From: Strigamia acuminata
Lineage: Eukaryota; Arthropoda; Chilopoda; Geophilomorpha; Linotaeniidae
Reading direction: 5' to 3'
NCBI GenBank assembly: GCA_949358305.1
Contig: OX442314.1
Coordinates: 19,089,060-19,153,059, forward strand
Length of the DNA: 64,000 bases
Below are positions 1 through 15,090 of the stretch, one piece after another. Position 1 is the stretch's first letter, and each line of letters opens with the position of its first letter. The position numbers were made by a program, and so were the translations under genes. The notes under the pieces are model-generated. The model did not search any database. It saw nothing but the letters and a program-made list of their open reading frames with translations, and was not told where the DNA came from.

Positions 1-2000
1 CGTCTACCAACTCCTAACTGCGGAGTAAATATTTGCACAAATTTACCCTACCACCTGCTAAAAGCTAACAATATCATAGCACACAGGACAAACCCGTTGC
101 AATTACTGTATCCACAAGGTTCGGCCGTCATCAATCTTCCAGTATAAGTTATTCAACAATTTGCTACATTTTATTATTTACGAATTGACCAGTTAGATTG
201 ATAGAACTAACTGAACATCATCTTCAATATATATATGTACTCTATCGAGGCTTATCTTGGCCTTCCCTCTTGGCTACACGCTGATCCCATACTTCATTTT
301 AGAGTTGCCAAACAAAATTTAGCTCTAGAGTTGAGGGCAGCCCAGGAAACCGTAATGTCCTCACCAGTCGGCATAGCAACCATGGGGCTTTCTTCAATAG
401 GATAAAGTCAGGTTTGCTTCTAAATAGACAATACTTTTGTATTTCTTTTGACATGAATGTCATATTCTATCAAAATAAGCCTATTGTAGTTTAGATTATT
501 TTAAGTACAAAATGCAGTATATAACATAATAAAAAAAAACAAAAAAAAAACTTTAGTAATTCAATATAAAAAGTCTACCAACAAAGACCATCAAGGTGTT
601 GATATGTGTGAAAGGCTTTTCTAAGAGATTCCACCTGGATAAATTTGAATAGATGGAGAATTGCAAGGGTCAGTGAGTGACTAAAAGAATTTCAAGAATT
701 GGGGCTAGGGAACAAGAACCCCAAAAATAGTTCAGTTCCACATAATTTCACACTTTTATTATTGTAAATGAATGAACATCAAATGGAAATTGTAACGGCT
801 TTACCAGTAACTCACCAAAAAACTTGTCTTTTCTATTTACTTATTTATCTAAGAATATTCATTCGGTAGTAAAATTAACATTAACTATTTATAAATGCTT
901 CTCTTGTCAATTCCTTGGGATTGTCCTTATCCAATTTAATCTACCTTATTTATAACCTTCTAGTCTTGCCGAGTACAAAATGTCTTTTGTCATCAAATAT
1001 AATTATTTGCCTTCAGTTTTACCCTAGAGGAATGAATGCAGGCCTGCATTTGGTCACTGCAGGGAATAAAACGAAGTATTGATCCACAAAAACCCTTAAT
1101 TCAACAAAGCCTCAAATTCAATACCACTTTTTCTCTCTAACTGTTTGTATTGGAATATATTTTTCTATCTATTGTCATAACATAAGATGCAAAACCAGTC
1201 ATTGCATGTATAAACAGTTCATTAAAATGGAACTAAAAATAAAGCTACATATCTTTTTTCTGTCCTCTCCCATTCTTTCTTGCACTTTGTCTTGTGATAA
1301 TTAACTTTTCCCCATCCAAGCCTAAGGTTTTATTGGTAAATAATTCACCCCACTGTTTGCCATTTGCCAAGTGCATTTTTGATGTGTGAGCAAAACAAGA
1401 CTGCAGCTAAAGTGAAGAATGAGTTGCAAGAAAAAAGACAAAAAAACAAACAAAAAAAACAAAAAAAAAATAATTCTTTTATACCATAGAAAAAGGAATT
1501 GAATATTACATCAATTTTTCATAAAGAGAGAAACTGCGAAATAATAAATGATCCAAATCGAAGTATATTTTATATTAATAGTTCGTCATTTGAATGACCT
1601 GAATGACCTTCAAACTTTAAAATTCCTTTCTGCGTTTATTTATTTTTATAGTTTACACTTTACACAGTTGATTTAATAATAAATCACGACAACTTCATCT
1701 TCTATTGATATTTTTCTTTTTTTTTTTGCTATTTTTTTTCTTCTTTTATAATATTGGCTGCGAGCAACAACAAAAACACAGCTAGACATTTCATTTTCAA
1801 TCCCCAGTTTATTAGATGGAAGTTAATTGAGTGTGAATCAAGATTGATGCAGTAATTGCGCAATTCTAACCCAGTCAACAGTAAAATATTACGAAAAATT
1901 CAATTTCTCCTTTTTCCTCCAATATTACCTCAACTTGTTCATGTATTATAAATACCCGATGCTATAACCATCCCAAAAATTCACCAAAAATACTTTTTTT
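1..2000. other. AT-rich non-coding stretch, no gene seen
   Basis: No convincing coding frame, RNA gene or transposon terminus was recognised. The stretch has A-rich runs broken by single C residues near 530-551 and 1440-1472, and a T-rich run near 1714-1742. The sequence between the runs is ordinary AT-rich intergenic or intronic DNA. Confidence 0.6.
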
Positions 2001-2240
2001 TTATGTTGGTGGAACGTGGAAATGCAACCAGGTGCGTCGTTCCAGCTGAGTAGTCACTTTCATGTTGAGCACAAGTCGCAAACTAGTGATTTTGCAGCTG
2101 AGTAACGTTTCACAAAAGCGGAGGACGAGGAGGGGGTACTCGCCTAAACACCAATGTCCACCCATAAATGACGTCATCAACTTGTTATAAGCCTCATATG
2201 CGTGAATAGCACTCAATTAACTAGAAATTTATTGTTACGA
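2001..2240. promoter_or_regulatory. Candidate cis-regulatory island with CRE and paired E-boxes
   Basis: Base composition here is more balanced than in the flanks. The stretch holds a perfect palindromic CRE (TGACGTCA, 2169-2176), the consensus for CREB/ATF-type bZIP factors. The 10-mer CAGCTGAGTA, which contains an E-box core, occurs twice in direct orientation (2043-2052 and 2095-2104). A short minus-strand open frame covers the region but resembles no known protein. The regulatory role is inferred from motif content alone. Confidence 0.25.
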
Positions 2241-5200
2241 TGCGATTTTTCCCAATATACGCAATCAAATAAATTTTCCACGCTTGGATGGTTTAATAAT
2301 TCCCTTTTGCACGAGTATAAATAAATGAAATGACAAAGTATACTGCATTACGCTTACAATGTATCAGTGTAAATTAATTTTAAAGATAAAATAATCCTCT
2401 CGAATACCCATAACCTAAAATTCCTCTTTTTATTACATCTTATTAAAAAATTACACATTTAATATATATTTTTTAATTTAACGGCTTTTAATACGAAAAA
2501 ATTAACGTTATAAATTCGTTGAAATCACGGAGCCATAATTCAAAATTGTTAACTAGATGTGGAAATGTGCGCCATGTCATAAGATGAAAATCATGCCACC
2601 AATTACAAACAACCTTTAGATGCTTATCTGTATAAGAATAGGGACGTCGAATGAACGCACCGGAAATTGTGGCTCACCGCCATGTTTTTTCTATAGGTGC
2701 GGTGTATTGTGGTTTGTAATTAATATTTTTCTACTTTTTTTTTTATTCGCTTGACTTTTATCTCGTTTAATCCACCCCACATTATTTTTAAACGCAGACA
2801 AAATTCTTCCAAGCTTAACTCATTTGTTTATCTTAAAAATACAAAAAAAAAACACCAAAAACAGAACATGAACATCAATACTGTTTCAGCCGCCATCTCG
2901 AGTTTTCAAACCCTGCATAGATAAAAAAAAAAAAATTTTTTTCTTCAAAAAACTTCCCAAACTAATATATCTTAGATAGAAAGTTTTAAAGTCCTGCTTA
3001 AAATGACTGAACACGAAGAAAAAAAAACCGTATGTTAAAATAGGATAGGTCAAGGGCTTTGAAAGATATGAATGTGAAAATCCCCCATTCCCAAGTTAAC
3101 CTACAAGATATTACATGTGAATTTTGAATTTTATATGCATAGCTTTATAATTTGTTTCTTTCTTTTTTAAAGATGTGCTGCACACGAGTACTGTCAAAAA
3201 TCTAATTATCAGATGACAAACTCGAGCATACAATAGGCCTACTTAATTTTTTCCGCTAAAATAAATATAAAGTTTTATTCAACCTCAGCAGCAAGTGCAT
3301 AATTGTGTATACACGGATCCTTTCGACTTTCGCCTATTTATGAAATCCAATTAAAAATCTTATTTCCACGAGCCCAATACTCAAAGTCTAATTCAAAAAT
3401 CAGCTTTCAATATGTGTAGAGACAAAATCAGAACTTGATTCAAAACAAATACAACAAATTCCCTCTAGGATTGAGTGCATTGTGGCACAATAGATTACCA
3501 CAAAACTCAAATATTATTCCAGTGTCCCTCTGTGCAAACAAAATGCGAGTGATCTGATAGCAACAGACTCCTTTTATGATTAGGTTATTATAGGGCAGAA
3601 ACTTGTGCATAAATCAGATGATAATCTTGCTGAATTCCGAGTGATTACAAAGAACCGTATTTAGAAAAAAATCTTTCCAACAAAAAATAAATAAATAAAT
3701 TTAATTTTAAAATGGAAAAAGAAACAAAATTTTACAATTAAATTTTTTTTTTCCTTTTAAATATTTCCTTTTTTCAAACTCTTGGCAAAGATTCAATTTT
3801 TTTCCATAAAATTATGAAACAATTCAAAACAAAATGATCTTGTTTACATGGAAAGATAAAAACAAGTGTGGAAAACATTCTTTTTGTCTGTATAGAGAAA
3901 AAAAAATTCCCCCGTTTTCGTCTATTCCTTTATTCACTTTAGTTTGGCAATCATCGCATGAGAGAAAATTCCAAAGGATTCACTTAGGAATGCAGAAGGG
4001 CGAAGAGACCCAAGTGGACAACACGTAAACTAATTCGAGAGCCCTCAACTGATCAGTAGGAGAACTAATTCCACCTCGATGAAATAACATGACTCCCCTT
4101 TTGGAAATCTTATCAGCTTATTGATCGACTAGAAAACTTCCAAAAAGACATACAATGTTGTGAAGTCTCATTTATAAACTTTGTCCTCCAAACATGGTTT
4201 CATTATTGCGACTAAAAAAATTGTACACAAAAAAATTACAGAGAAAAAAAAAGAGAAAATGTTTCTATTACTACTGTTGGCATCGTAAAATTAAAAACAT
4301 CCACATAATTGCTCATACAATTAAATAAAAACATGCTACCATTAATTCACCATTCAATTCCTTATAAACTGGACAATGAACACAATTCTTAATATATCAA
4401 TTTCAATCTTTTAAAAATTTTTTTTTTTTTTTTATATAAACATTTCCTTCTTTCCAGACCTTATAGAAGAAACAAAATAATGTTCAACATTGACAGATTA
4501 AATTTTTATTTTTGCAATAAACAAAACCTTTTTATTTTTTCTCAAAATATTTGGAAAAAATTTTTTAGGTATAATAGCTGGTTAAAGTATAAAATGTGGT
4601 TTTGTAGTTTCTTAGCTTGCGTGTAATTACAACAACATGAGCTGGAATTATGTTAGGCACGTCCTACATCATTCAAACAGCAGCCATTTGCAAACAAATG
4701 ATCATTAACTACCAACAGACTCCCTTATCCAATTTACAAAACTGGTCGTGCTTTTTTTCTTTTTCCTTGAATGTTTTTTAAAATTGTTTTCCCTCACTGC
4801 AGGAATAATTCTCTGTCATAATTTCAACTTAAATCTTACCCACCTGTTATAACACAAGTGAGAATAATGTTGACACATCACGAATTGCTTCCTTCAAGTC
4901 ATGTCAAATATTTTGTCATGAAAAATATTACGTGTTATAAACTACACGAAACAACTTCTAATCATGAGGAATTTCCAAAAATTAATATTATAATTTTCAC
5001 ATTACATTTTACAAAAAATAAAAAAAAAAAAAAAAAAATAAAGTGACCTCACTCGACCAAAATCTCATTCAAATTTCGAGTCAGTTTCATTTATTTCTTT
5101 GTATTTTTTACTACTTCCTGTTGAGTTTACTTAATTCAAGCAGTGAATTGCAAACGTTTAAATTGTGCATTCAACCACTGTTTAAAACTGTAACTTGTTT

Positions 5201-8200
5201 TATTGTGCAAAAAATAAAGTCTAGCACATTAAACCCTTTACAAACACTTGCAAACCATTTCACAAATCTTCAGCAGTTCACATCAAAGAAGCTTATTCCT
5301 TTTTCAGGTGTGAAAACGGGGACGGAGAAGATTGTTGAAGGGTGTGTCAGCTTCCATATGTGAATAGACGAGGGTTATAATACTTAATCCTCTCTTTCAA
5401 TTTCCGTTCCCATACGGAAAAAGAAGAATTCAAAAACAACATTCACTCGTCGATGGATCGAAAAACACTTCCACATAAAGCAATTTCAAAAAGCTATGTG
5501 CCCATATTTTTACCTGAAACTTCTCAATTTATTGCATCTACTCCAATTCTTTCCTCCTCATTTAACGAGTGTATGCTTTATCGCAAAAAATTTCTCCATT
5601 CCCAGTGCGTGTGAAAATGAACATGTTGTAAACGTAAATCGACACCTTATCCCATGTTTTGCAATCTCTAACACTGAACTCTGCGAGTATATCGGTTTGC
5701 AAAGGAATTTCCCTGGTGCTAAATGTTACAGTAGTCGAAAATAGTGAGTAGATTCTCTTTAAAAACAGGTAGAGGTTTAGAAAAGCCATTGTATTTGTCC
5801 CTGCAGGTAGGTGACAAATGGCGCTTTGCCGGTGTAATCCTCCTATTCACCAAATGCTACAATAACTAGGGGAGGGAACTGTACAGTACAACAATAAACA
5901 ACCGGTTACTCTAAGCTTTTACCCGTAACGACACTGTTTTTATTTCGGGCTCAAATTTATCTCGTACTGAAATATACAAAAAGAATAACATTTTCACTAA
6001 CATAAAATTTATAAAAATAAAATTCCGAGAAATGATAAATTTAAAAAAAATGACATAAAAGTGTTTATTACTTTTCATCATCATTAACACTAATCTTTTT
6101 AATAATAAACTAAATCCATGTGCAATCAATACTTCCTACTTCGAAAGACATCCATTATCCGTTTATCCATCATCACAGAATGGCATCAAGTGTATAACAA
6201 GAAGAGGCTATTAATGGTGCATCTATCCCATTTATCCATTTATATCAGCGTAAGCCTATCTTTTGCTCGTAATACGACGGCTATTCATCACCAAATCCTA
6301 CCAATTACTGATAATCCAATGCCGATAACTAATAGTCTTTGCACATAATAACAAAATTAACCCCAATCATTATCGCCAATTAAATCAAAAATGCAAATTA
6401 AATACTTAGAATTATTGCGTGTCATCTTGTTTTGTTGGTTTTGAATTACTGAAATATAAATTACACTTGGTAAAGTACGTTTCCCACAGGTCAAATTGGT
6501 TAATATTCGAGAATTAAATATTTAAATGTAGACAAAATATATCTGGCGCCTTCTTCTCATTTCACGGATATCAACCCGGACATCAAAACGACATAACAAT
6601 GCATTGTCCGCAATCAACAAATAAATATATTCATTTAAATAGTTTCTTTTAACCCGAACATCTTTTCACTGCTGGAATTTCACATTGCCCATCGATATAA
6701 GAAAAACCAGCACTGCATTTAAAACGTCAAATCAATAAAATAACAGTGCGAAAAGCGAGAAAAGTGTGAGAGAATATAAAAAAACACAAACCCCCTCCAC
6801 GCCCTTATCTATCCATCCCTGTGGATAAGAGGTGGCAAGAAAATGTGAAGGGGGAAATTTGAGAAATAGAAAATCAATAGAGCATTCCAAGAATGTGGCC
6901 AGCACCATAGCACAAGCTCCAGGTTTTCCCCTCTTCTTTCTGCTCGGTGGAGCAAGGCCCCAGTTTGTTTTGGAGGCAAAAGCAATCGGACTGACAATAA
7001 TGAAGTGAAGGCGGCAAAATGGTAGATGGCTGTCAGCGCCACTAACGGCCAATTTCGGCCTCGAAACGTGATAGAAGCCAAAGAGGCATTCGTCACTAAT
7101 TAAAGGAGGGCCATGAGGTTAATTGAGCGAGCAACGAGTAATAACTTAGCTATGGATGAATTTTAAACACCAATTTCATACCTTAACACACCTATCTAAA
7201 TGCTTAAAAATGTACTTAAAAAGGGGGAATCTAGAGGAAATGTTCACTATTTCCGGTTGGAACAATGTTAAAAACCATTGAATTTGTCATTTTACACAGA
7301 AAATTGAGATAAAAATGTCAAAAGTTTGGCTATTTTGCTTGATATGTCGAAAAATTTAGATTTATTGCAACTTAAACGCAAAATTTAGAATACGTGGCCT
7401 TATTTCGTTGCAGCTGGAGACAAATATCATTACATTCTTTCATAATTCTGTAATAGAAACTCAAACTTTTAGTTCCAACGTCTAATTGAGCACACTTTCC
7501 AAACTTACCGTTTTGATTACGGTATTCTCAATCCCTACACATGAAATAAAAATTCTATTGATTTATATAAAACTACATTTTTGATAAACGGAAATGAAAA
7601 AAGTGCAACATACAATTTTGAACAGCTGCAAATCTCAGCTTGACATGGGTCTTATGAAAAATCCTCTCTTTTGGCCTTTCCTGATTCTTTTTCCAAGTTT
7701 AAAAAGAGAAAAAAAAATCGAAAAACATAGCCCCAAACAATAAGCAAAAAAAAAAACTGTAAATAAAAAACAGCTTGCCTTATAAATTGTCTCGAAGTGG
7801 AGATTGATTTCCTTTTAAAACAACTCCAAAGCAAATGTATTATTACACTAAAACAACGCGCGAAGAAGTTTAATGCATAGCCCAAACCAACCTCGGTTTC
7901 ATTGTCAGTTAAAATTAATGCACCCTTTACATTATCCACCGAATGGATGCGAGTTGAAATGTTAAAAACGAATCCAAGTGTAAACAGCATATCAGTTGTG
8001 TCAAACCAACTCCCCACACAAACTTGAGTTTGCACTAAGACAGTATTCATCCATCTTAATTAAATAGCGGCAAGATAGTGCCCATCCATGCACTCAACAG
8101 TGTCCCATTTAAACACATCTGATGGGGAGAAATTTTTTGAAGGTACACCTCGCCTCATCTCATCACTCAATGTCAAATCTAAGGCCCTCTTGTGGCAAAC

Positions 8201-9214
8201 TCGGCCAGACACAAGCCAAACCGAGCCAAACCCTGTCACAGGTCATTCGTACGCTTAAATAAAGATGTTTGATTTTTATCACTTACTTTTAATTGCAAAT
8301 GCTCCATAAAAGTTATGAATAAAACTGAAAATAATTCGACAACATATTTCCAGCAAACCAGTTTCACTTCGTCAGATTTTTTTTCCTGCAAAAATACATC
8401 CCAAAACGCTACTAATGTCGCAGATTTTACAACTCCTTCATCAGACCACGCATGATCATGATGGGAAGGGAAAAACATTTCCCCTTTTCTCTAATTGTTT
8501 TCTAAACCTGAAATAAAAACAAATACTTTGAGCGACGCTAATGAGAGTAAACAAAACATATTTAGCTTCATCTTAATCATTTTATCATCATAAACAATAA
8601 AGAGAAGAGAGTCAGGTGGTAGCAACTGTTAATGAGTTGGAGCGCGAAAGAACAATTCGCCCACAATTTATTGATGAATAAGCACAAGCCAGAGATAAGT
8701 TTTCTTCTTCCAATTAACTGTATTATACATTCAATTAAACTCCAAGGAAAGGACACTGCGAATGAATAGTCGCAAACGTTAATGAAAAAGGATAATTCTA
8801 AAAACTCGAGATGCGAGATAAGAAGCACAATTTATAAGGGCACTACTAAGTACCAGTGGCTCCTTCTCGTGTCGGAATTGACTAACCTCAATAAGTCCAA
8901 TGAACCAAAACCCACATACCATCTGCTCTAACTTGTAAAACAGTTGAATTAATTAGGACTTATTTATTACTTAGTATTTTACCGAGATGTCATTCATAAA
9001 TTGCATGTTTTAAACAAAAAAAAATAATAAAATAAAACAAAAAACAAAACCCAGTTCACTTCTGAAATTTAAATTCAAACAATAAATGTAAAAAAATAAA
9101 TAAAAAAATTAAAAACTTTTTCTCTTTTAAATATGTAATTAATTTTATAGGTCCAACGATTGCGAACCTTCAGCAAATAATTTGGAACGTGTTGGAAGGT
9201 ACGAACTACAGTTG
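2241..9214. other. AT-rich gene-free stretch
   Basis: No gene was recognised. Low-complexity tracts are common, including a long A run at about 5021-5039. Two GCCGCCAT-type sites resembling YY1/Pho cores lie near 2678 and 2890. Open frames up to about 130 codons occur (for example 7652-8050 on the minus strand), but they lack recognisable domains and have hydrophobic, low-complexity translations typical of AT-rich non-coding DNA. Confidence 0.55.
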
Positions 9215-9285
9215 GCTACATCATCATCAATCAACTGATATCATCAGATCCTGATCAGGCCTCTGACCTATTGATATCAATAGAC
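9215..9285. promoter_or_regulatory. Cluster of short palindromes with ONECUT/Cut-like sites
   Basis: Within about 70 bases lie a 16-bp perfect palindrome (9268-9283) made of two head-to-head ATCAATA cores, a 10-bp palindrome CCTGATCAGG (9250-9259), and a near-palindrome around CTGATATCATCAG (about 9235-9247). ATCAATA is the known core of ONECUT/HNF6-class Cut homeodomain sites. A single 16-bp palindrome is expected about once or twice by chance in a window this size, so the clustering is the notable part. Confidence 0.2.
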
Positions 9286-12055
9286 AAAAAAAAATCCTAA
9301 TCCTACCCTTACCCAAGTCCATTATAAGGTATTGGTGATTCTACGCACTGTACAATGACAGAGCACATAGTTAATACAAGAGAGCAGTAACCTATTGACT
9401 ACAATCATTCATTGTGATTAAACCCAAAAAGGCTTTTAGACATCTTTAAGTCTCAAAAGTGGATTTTTTTCTTCAAAACCCTTACACCTAGAATAATCCA
9501 TCTTCATTTGACATGTAAATTTCCGATCGGTCTAGTTTGCAAAGGCTATATAATTTAGAAAATTGTCAATAGGATAATGGCTGTGCTAAATTGAAATTAA
9601 TTAATTGCAAGTCCAATTTGACTTGTCAATTTTGACAGTTAGGGTGGAAACTAAGCAATTACAACGAGTAAATGTATAAGATTTACTGAAATTAGTGTTA
9701 ATTGAGCGTGTGTGACCTTAGAAATAGACAATATCATCGTTGTTTTATTTTAATAAATCGAATCTTGTGTTCGCTGTACTCGCCAGCTACCGGATTTCAC
9801 AGCGAAAAGCAAACTCGTTTTCTGTTCCTACTAAACAGAATTCACGTCAGAATCAAGAAACAACGACCTTTACCTCAGAATACAATTAGTGCTATTAAAT
9901 TTTATGATTTAATGAAGCCCAAATTTCCATTCTCTCGTAATCTTGATGTTGGAGGAGGATAAGGGTTGGGTCGGACACGACTCAAAAATAATAATCCTTA
10001 CGGAAAATTTCCAAGGCGCTATTATACCAATACATCATCGACTTTAATTACGCTAATAAAAATCAGAGTAAAATTTTTTTTTAAGTAAAATCAATTTTCA
10101 TAATGACAGTTTAAGAAAAATTATACATAAAAATTTGGTTTTTTACAAGTGGAATAAAATATAATGAATACAGAGAAGCCTTTTATTAAGAAAATAAAAA
10201 TATTTTTATAAATCCATAAAACTTTACAACTTAACAACCCACAATAAACTTTTAACACACTTAAAAAAATGAATGAATAAAAAATTATAAACTCAACTTT
10301 TATAGCGATCTACCATCTGCTCAAACTCAAGACCAAACAAAAAAAATGTAGTTCACAAACCACCACTAGGCTGCACCCAAAAAAAAAATAAAAATTACCT
10401 TATAATTTCATCTCTACAACCCAAAAACCCTGTTATGGCCCTCAGCTAATTCATAAATTACAAACTAAATCCTCACACCTATTCGAGATAAAATTGAGCT
10501 GGGCCTAAAGAATTTATTTCCTTATTTTTTTCTTTCAACCACCAGGTGGAGGCTCTTAGCAAAATTCCCTTGTAGAAGGAGACAACCTCTCATTAATTTA
10601 ATTATATTGCATTGTTTTTTATGTGTAGAGTTTACATTGTTAATGGTAGAAAACATTCCTTGTTGCTAAACAAACAGTTTACACACTTTTTTCTCCCTTC
10701 TCCTCTCATGTTCTTGCTGAGATTCTGATGACAGTTAATTTAACTCTAAATTATGTTACTCTTGATGAGGTTTCAGAAATTGGTAATTAAATTTTAACTT
10801 TTCAAATTTTCCTTTTTTTTAATTTTAATTTTTTTTACAATCATATTTTTAATTTAAAAAATAATTCAATTTCGTTTTTTATCTATGACGTCAGAAAATT
10901 ACATTTTTCAATGAAAAGTCTCCTCGTAAATCAAGCAAAACATTAAATGTCGTCATTCACCACTGACTCACATCTATTCGACAGCTGGTGATCGATAATG
11001 AAGAATAATTGGAATTATGCCCAAATATAAAGCCCTATCGCAATTTTTATTTTTTCATCCCCTTCTTAAATTAAAAAGTATAAATTTACACAAAGAGTTC
11101 AAATTATGACAATTTGATGAAACTCAATAAAACTCGTCATCCTTGTCATGGCGCAGGAAGAGGATTTTCCTTGCAGCTGGGACAGAGCCAGTTGCGTTTA
11201 ATTCGGTGATTATGAGCGATAAATGGCTAATGAGACGATGGCGACCAGTTGGAATTAGCATAGAAATGTTTCTCGCTTGTAAAACGTTCGCTTTAATGAA
11301 GTGCAGCAAATGAGACGCTCTTTTAAATCGCAACGATAAATTTTATTACGAGGTTATCCCTATGAATAATTTTACCTATTCCAATCCACTGTCACCTTTC
11401 ACTTTTTTAATTTCAACGCGCCAGTATTAACAAAACATGTGACGCCGTATCAATTTTGTGCGCAACTAAAACCCCATTATTAACTTCCACGAGCAATTCA
11501 AGCAACGGTTGCACGAAAACTATTTTATATCACCATATAATACAGTTTCATGCATTATTTAACTGGCGAACTGTTTTAACTGTCCCATTTGTAACATTCC
11601 CAACCGTTAGTATTGGTGTTTACAATTTATTTTCGCCTTTAAAATCGACCAATTGGTAATTTAGATCGCGGCAGGCACGTAACTCATCCGCGCATGCAAA
11701 AAAAAATACCTCCTACCATATCTCCCCCTCGGAGACCTTAAAAAAAAACAATAAGTAGAAAAAAGATAAAAGAAGAATTCTCCACAGGAGGTACGAAAAG
11801 GAAAGGCAACTGAACATCCAAGTGGACAGGATGAGTGATGGACCACGAACTGGCAACTGAACCGATGTCGACTGACACCATTGCTGGAAAAATATCAAAT
11901 TCTAGCAAAGTATTGAGTTTTCAATGTACCGTGTTACACTTTTGCGCGTTATATTCGCAGTTTAAAGGTGTTTGCGCTTTGATTCAAATTTCACAGTTTG
12001 TCAGAATGATTAATTACACTTTGAATTTTATTTTGACTTTAAGCGTTTCTTCATA

Positions 12056-12094
12056 TAAAAAAAAATAAAATAAAAAATAAAAAATAAAATAAAA
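12056..12094. repeat. Low-complexity (AAAAT)n tract
   Basis: A run of A residues interrupted by single T residues, with units of five to six bases. It is a simple A-rich low-complexity tract with no other content. Confidence 0.8.
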
Positions 12095-15090
12095 CGTTTT
12101 TTTGCCTGATGTGATGTGATTTATTCTCGATGCCATCGGAATAGTTTTGAAAGTAGATCACGAGGATTAAGTACCCATAATTAGAATCAAATCATCCGGA
12201 ATAAAAGTGAAATCAAACAATAAATTACCTCTTTAATCCCATCAAAAGTTAAAATGATCATTATTTCAACATTTCATTTTTTCTTTTTTTAAAATTCTCT
12301 TTTAAATCTCTTTTCATCCAATATCCAAAAACAATTCCCTAACACGCAATCCAAACCAAAAAATAAATAAATAAATACAAATTAAACCCCCCAAAACAAA
12401 AAAAAGAGACTTAAGACACAACCAGAATTCCCAAAACCCCAAACCCCTAGTGGTAAAATATTTTTTTAAAAAAAACTTTGAGCATGATCCAATGTCCCCG
12501 CAATTATTTATGGCCGACTCTTGATCTCTCCAGTGACCACGGGTGACCAAAACACAACCTCAACCCCAGCAGGGAAACGTGAAACCCCATGAACACTTGG
12601 TCACTAGGTTAAAAGGGGTGACAACAAACATGTGACCTCACACTGACAACCACGACTGTCTAAAATGAAATGTGATTTGTTTCAACAATCAAAATAGGCG
12701 TAATTAATGGATATGGACTCAGCTGCAGTGCATTGTAAAAGCAAGTATGGATTACAGGTCAAACATCTACTGGACTGTGACCACTGCTTCCATCCACTAA
12801 ACCTCATTATTACATACACGCAATAATAATAATTATTTTATCAAATTGTAAATTGTTTTTTATAAACGCAGAATTAAAGAGTTATTCTAAGCCCTTAATG
12901 GGCTTAATTATTAATTACAACACACATAATTACACACTTAGCTGTTGTGCAATTAGAATGCATTAAATATGCAGGACAAACATTTCATTTTTCCAATTCA
13001 CACGTAGCACTTAGATACAGTGCAATGTAAATATAGAATAACAAAGCTGTCAGGTTTGACCAGCATGATGAAAAGAGGGCGGCTTTAAAAATGTAGTTTT
13101 GCAGTCGTAGGTACGTTTGTGGTGTTGAGATTATGCTGGCCTTGTTAATTTGATCTTGTATGCAAATTGGACTGCCATTAACAGCATTGAGGCACCATCT
13201 AGTCTTAATGAAGCATGGATTGGAAAAGACATCCCCGCACACTCAAAAGACTCGGGATTAAGGGCAAACTGAGGGCAATTGTCACAACAAATTTCACCAC
13301 CAGAGGGAAAAGAAGCAGCAATAATGGAGTGCAAATTAGACAAATTACAAATTGCGTTCTTCCAATTTCCTTCGGGTTGAAGATGGCAGCCGGAGAAGAA
13401 ATTGAAAAAAATAAATCAATTCCTAAATTCTTTTGCACTCAAATTTCAATATATGCTTTTTAAACTTTTTTGTTTTAAATTTTTTTATTAATGACTCCGT
13501 TTCTAGAAAAATAAAACTCCTGTTCCGTGCTCAACCTAGTAAAACTAAACGTGTATATTCTTCAAGATTTAAGGGACTTAAGTAGAGCTAACCTTAACAC
13601 AGCTTTGCGAAATATGCCTGTACTGAAAAGAGGCGAATTCATTACGTTGCCAATATTACAACATTAGTCCTCACCACCTACGGAGCGAAATAAGGGAACT
13701 CCCGGAGAGCTTTTTATTGATCTAATAACTAAGATGGCATCAGGTGACGTCTCATGCACAACAACACACTTCCCCACCGACCATAAATCAAGACCATAAA
13801 CCTTAAATAAGATGGAGCTACAATATCAACTTCAATTATTACTACTAAACCGCTGCTAGAATATTTCTTACACTAACGACAAAACTTCACATTTTTATAT
13901 TTCTCCTTCAAATAATCAATATTCCATTCCATAAATCGACAATGAAAAATAAATGCAAGTTTGATTCAAGGTAAATCGTCGTAATTGTTTTTTTTTGTCT
14001 TTAACACAGAAAAAAAAACCACAGAAAATAGAGGGCTTTTCGGCGTAACATGATGCAACAATTCTACTGGAATCATACGGAGCTCCCTTTAACCACCAAC
14101 ACGAACAACATTTTATTATATTTTGACCGTGTACATCTTGAAAAATCAATTCGTCAGTTGTTTTTATTCCCTAAACATTAAAAACTCAATTTTTGGAATC
14201 TATCGGGGGAAGTAATAAGCATGAAAGAATCGACATGACAACTGCTTTCTATCTAACCACAAATTTGCATTCCTATATTTGCTTTCCAAGATGTTCGCAC
14301 GACTGAAGTTTGTCTTAAAGTTTTCAGAACAAAAACACACGCAATGTGCTATGCTTTTAAAACTACAAATGTATTCACGTTTCTCGCAGTAAATCTGCTT
14401 TTCTTCATTTTTTTCTTCTTCAAAGACCAAAAACCAAATCAACAATGCATTCTTGACAAATCTTTTTTTGGTCATAATTTATTTTAAGTTTGAATAAATC
14501 AACTGCAGAAAGAGCGATAAAGGGTCGCAAAGAGTTAATGCAGAGAGATATGTTATGCTTAAACCAAACAAAACAACCACAGTGAAATCCCAATAAAGTC
14601 GTTATGGAGGTTTGGTTAAAGCTAGCATTGTGGTTAAACAAGCCTGCCGTTGGTGGAGAAAGTGAAATTTATATTCAAGGAAGAAGAAATCTTTAATAGA
14701 CAGTGGTGCTTTTGATGTAATAAAAGTAGGAAAGCAACCCATGTCGTAAAGCAAGTCGTAAAAAGACATGGGACTTACCTTGCTGCACTGAGGGTGTCTT
14801 GCTTCATAAAATTACCACTTACCTAGACAACAGAGAAAATGCAATTAAAATCCACAACATTTCTGCCAAGGTGAAAAGCATTATTTTAATTTGATGTGAC
14901 ACAGTTATAACGAGAAATATTTCTCTTTTTCTAAACTAACATTTTTAAATCACCTGATTTCTCAACTTTCACATTACAAAAAAAACCAAAATTTATATTT
15001 TTTATTTACGTTATTGGAAAGTTGTTAACTTTGTAACAAGTTTATTATTATAAGCCATTTGTGTTTTTTAATATCTCCGGAAACAATTTC

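Noticed and set aside
7652-8050. 132-codon minus-strand open frame
   Set aside because: It has F/L-rich low-complexity stretches from A runs on the other strand and no recognisable domain.
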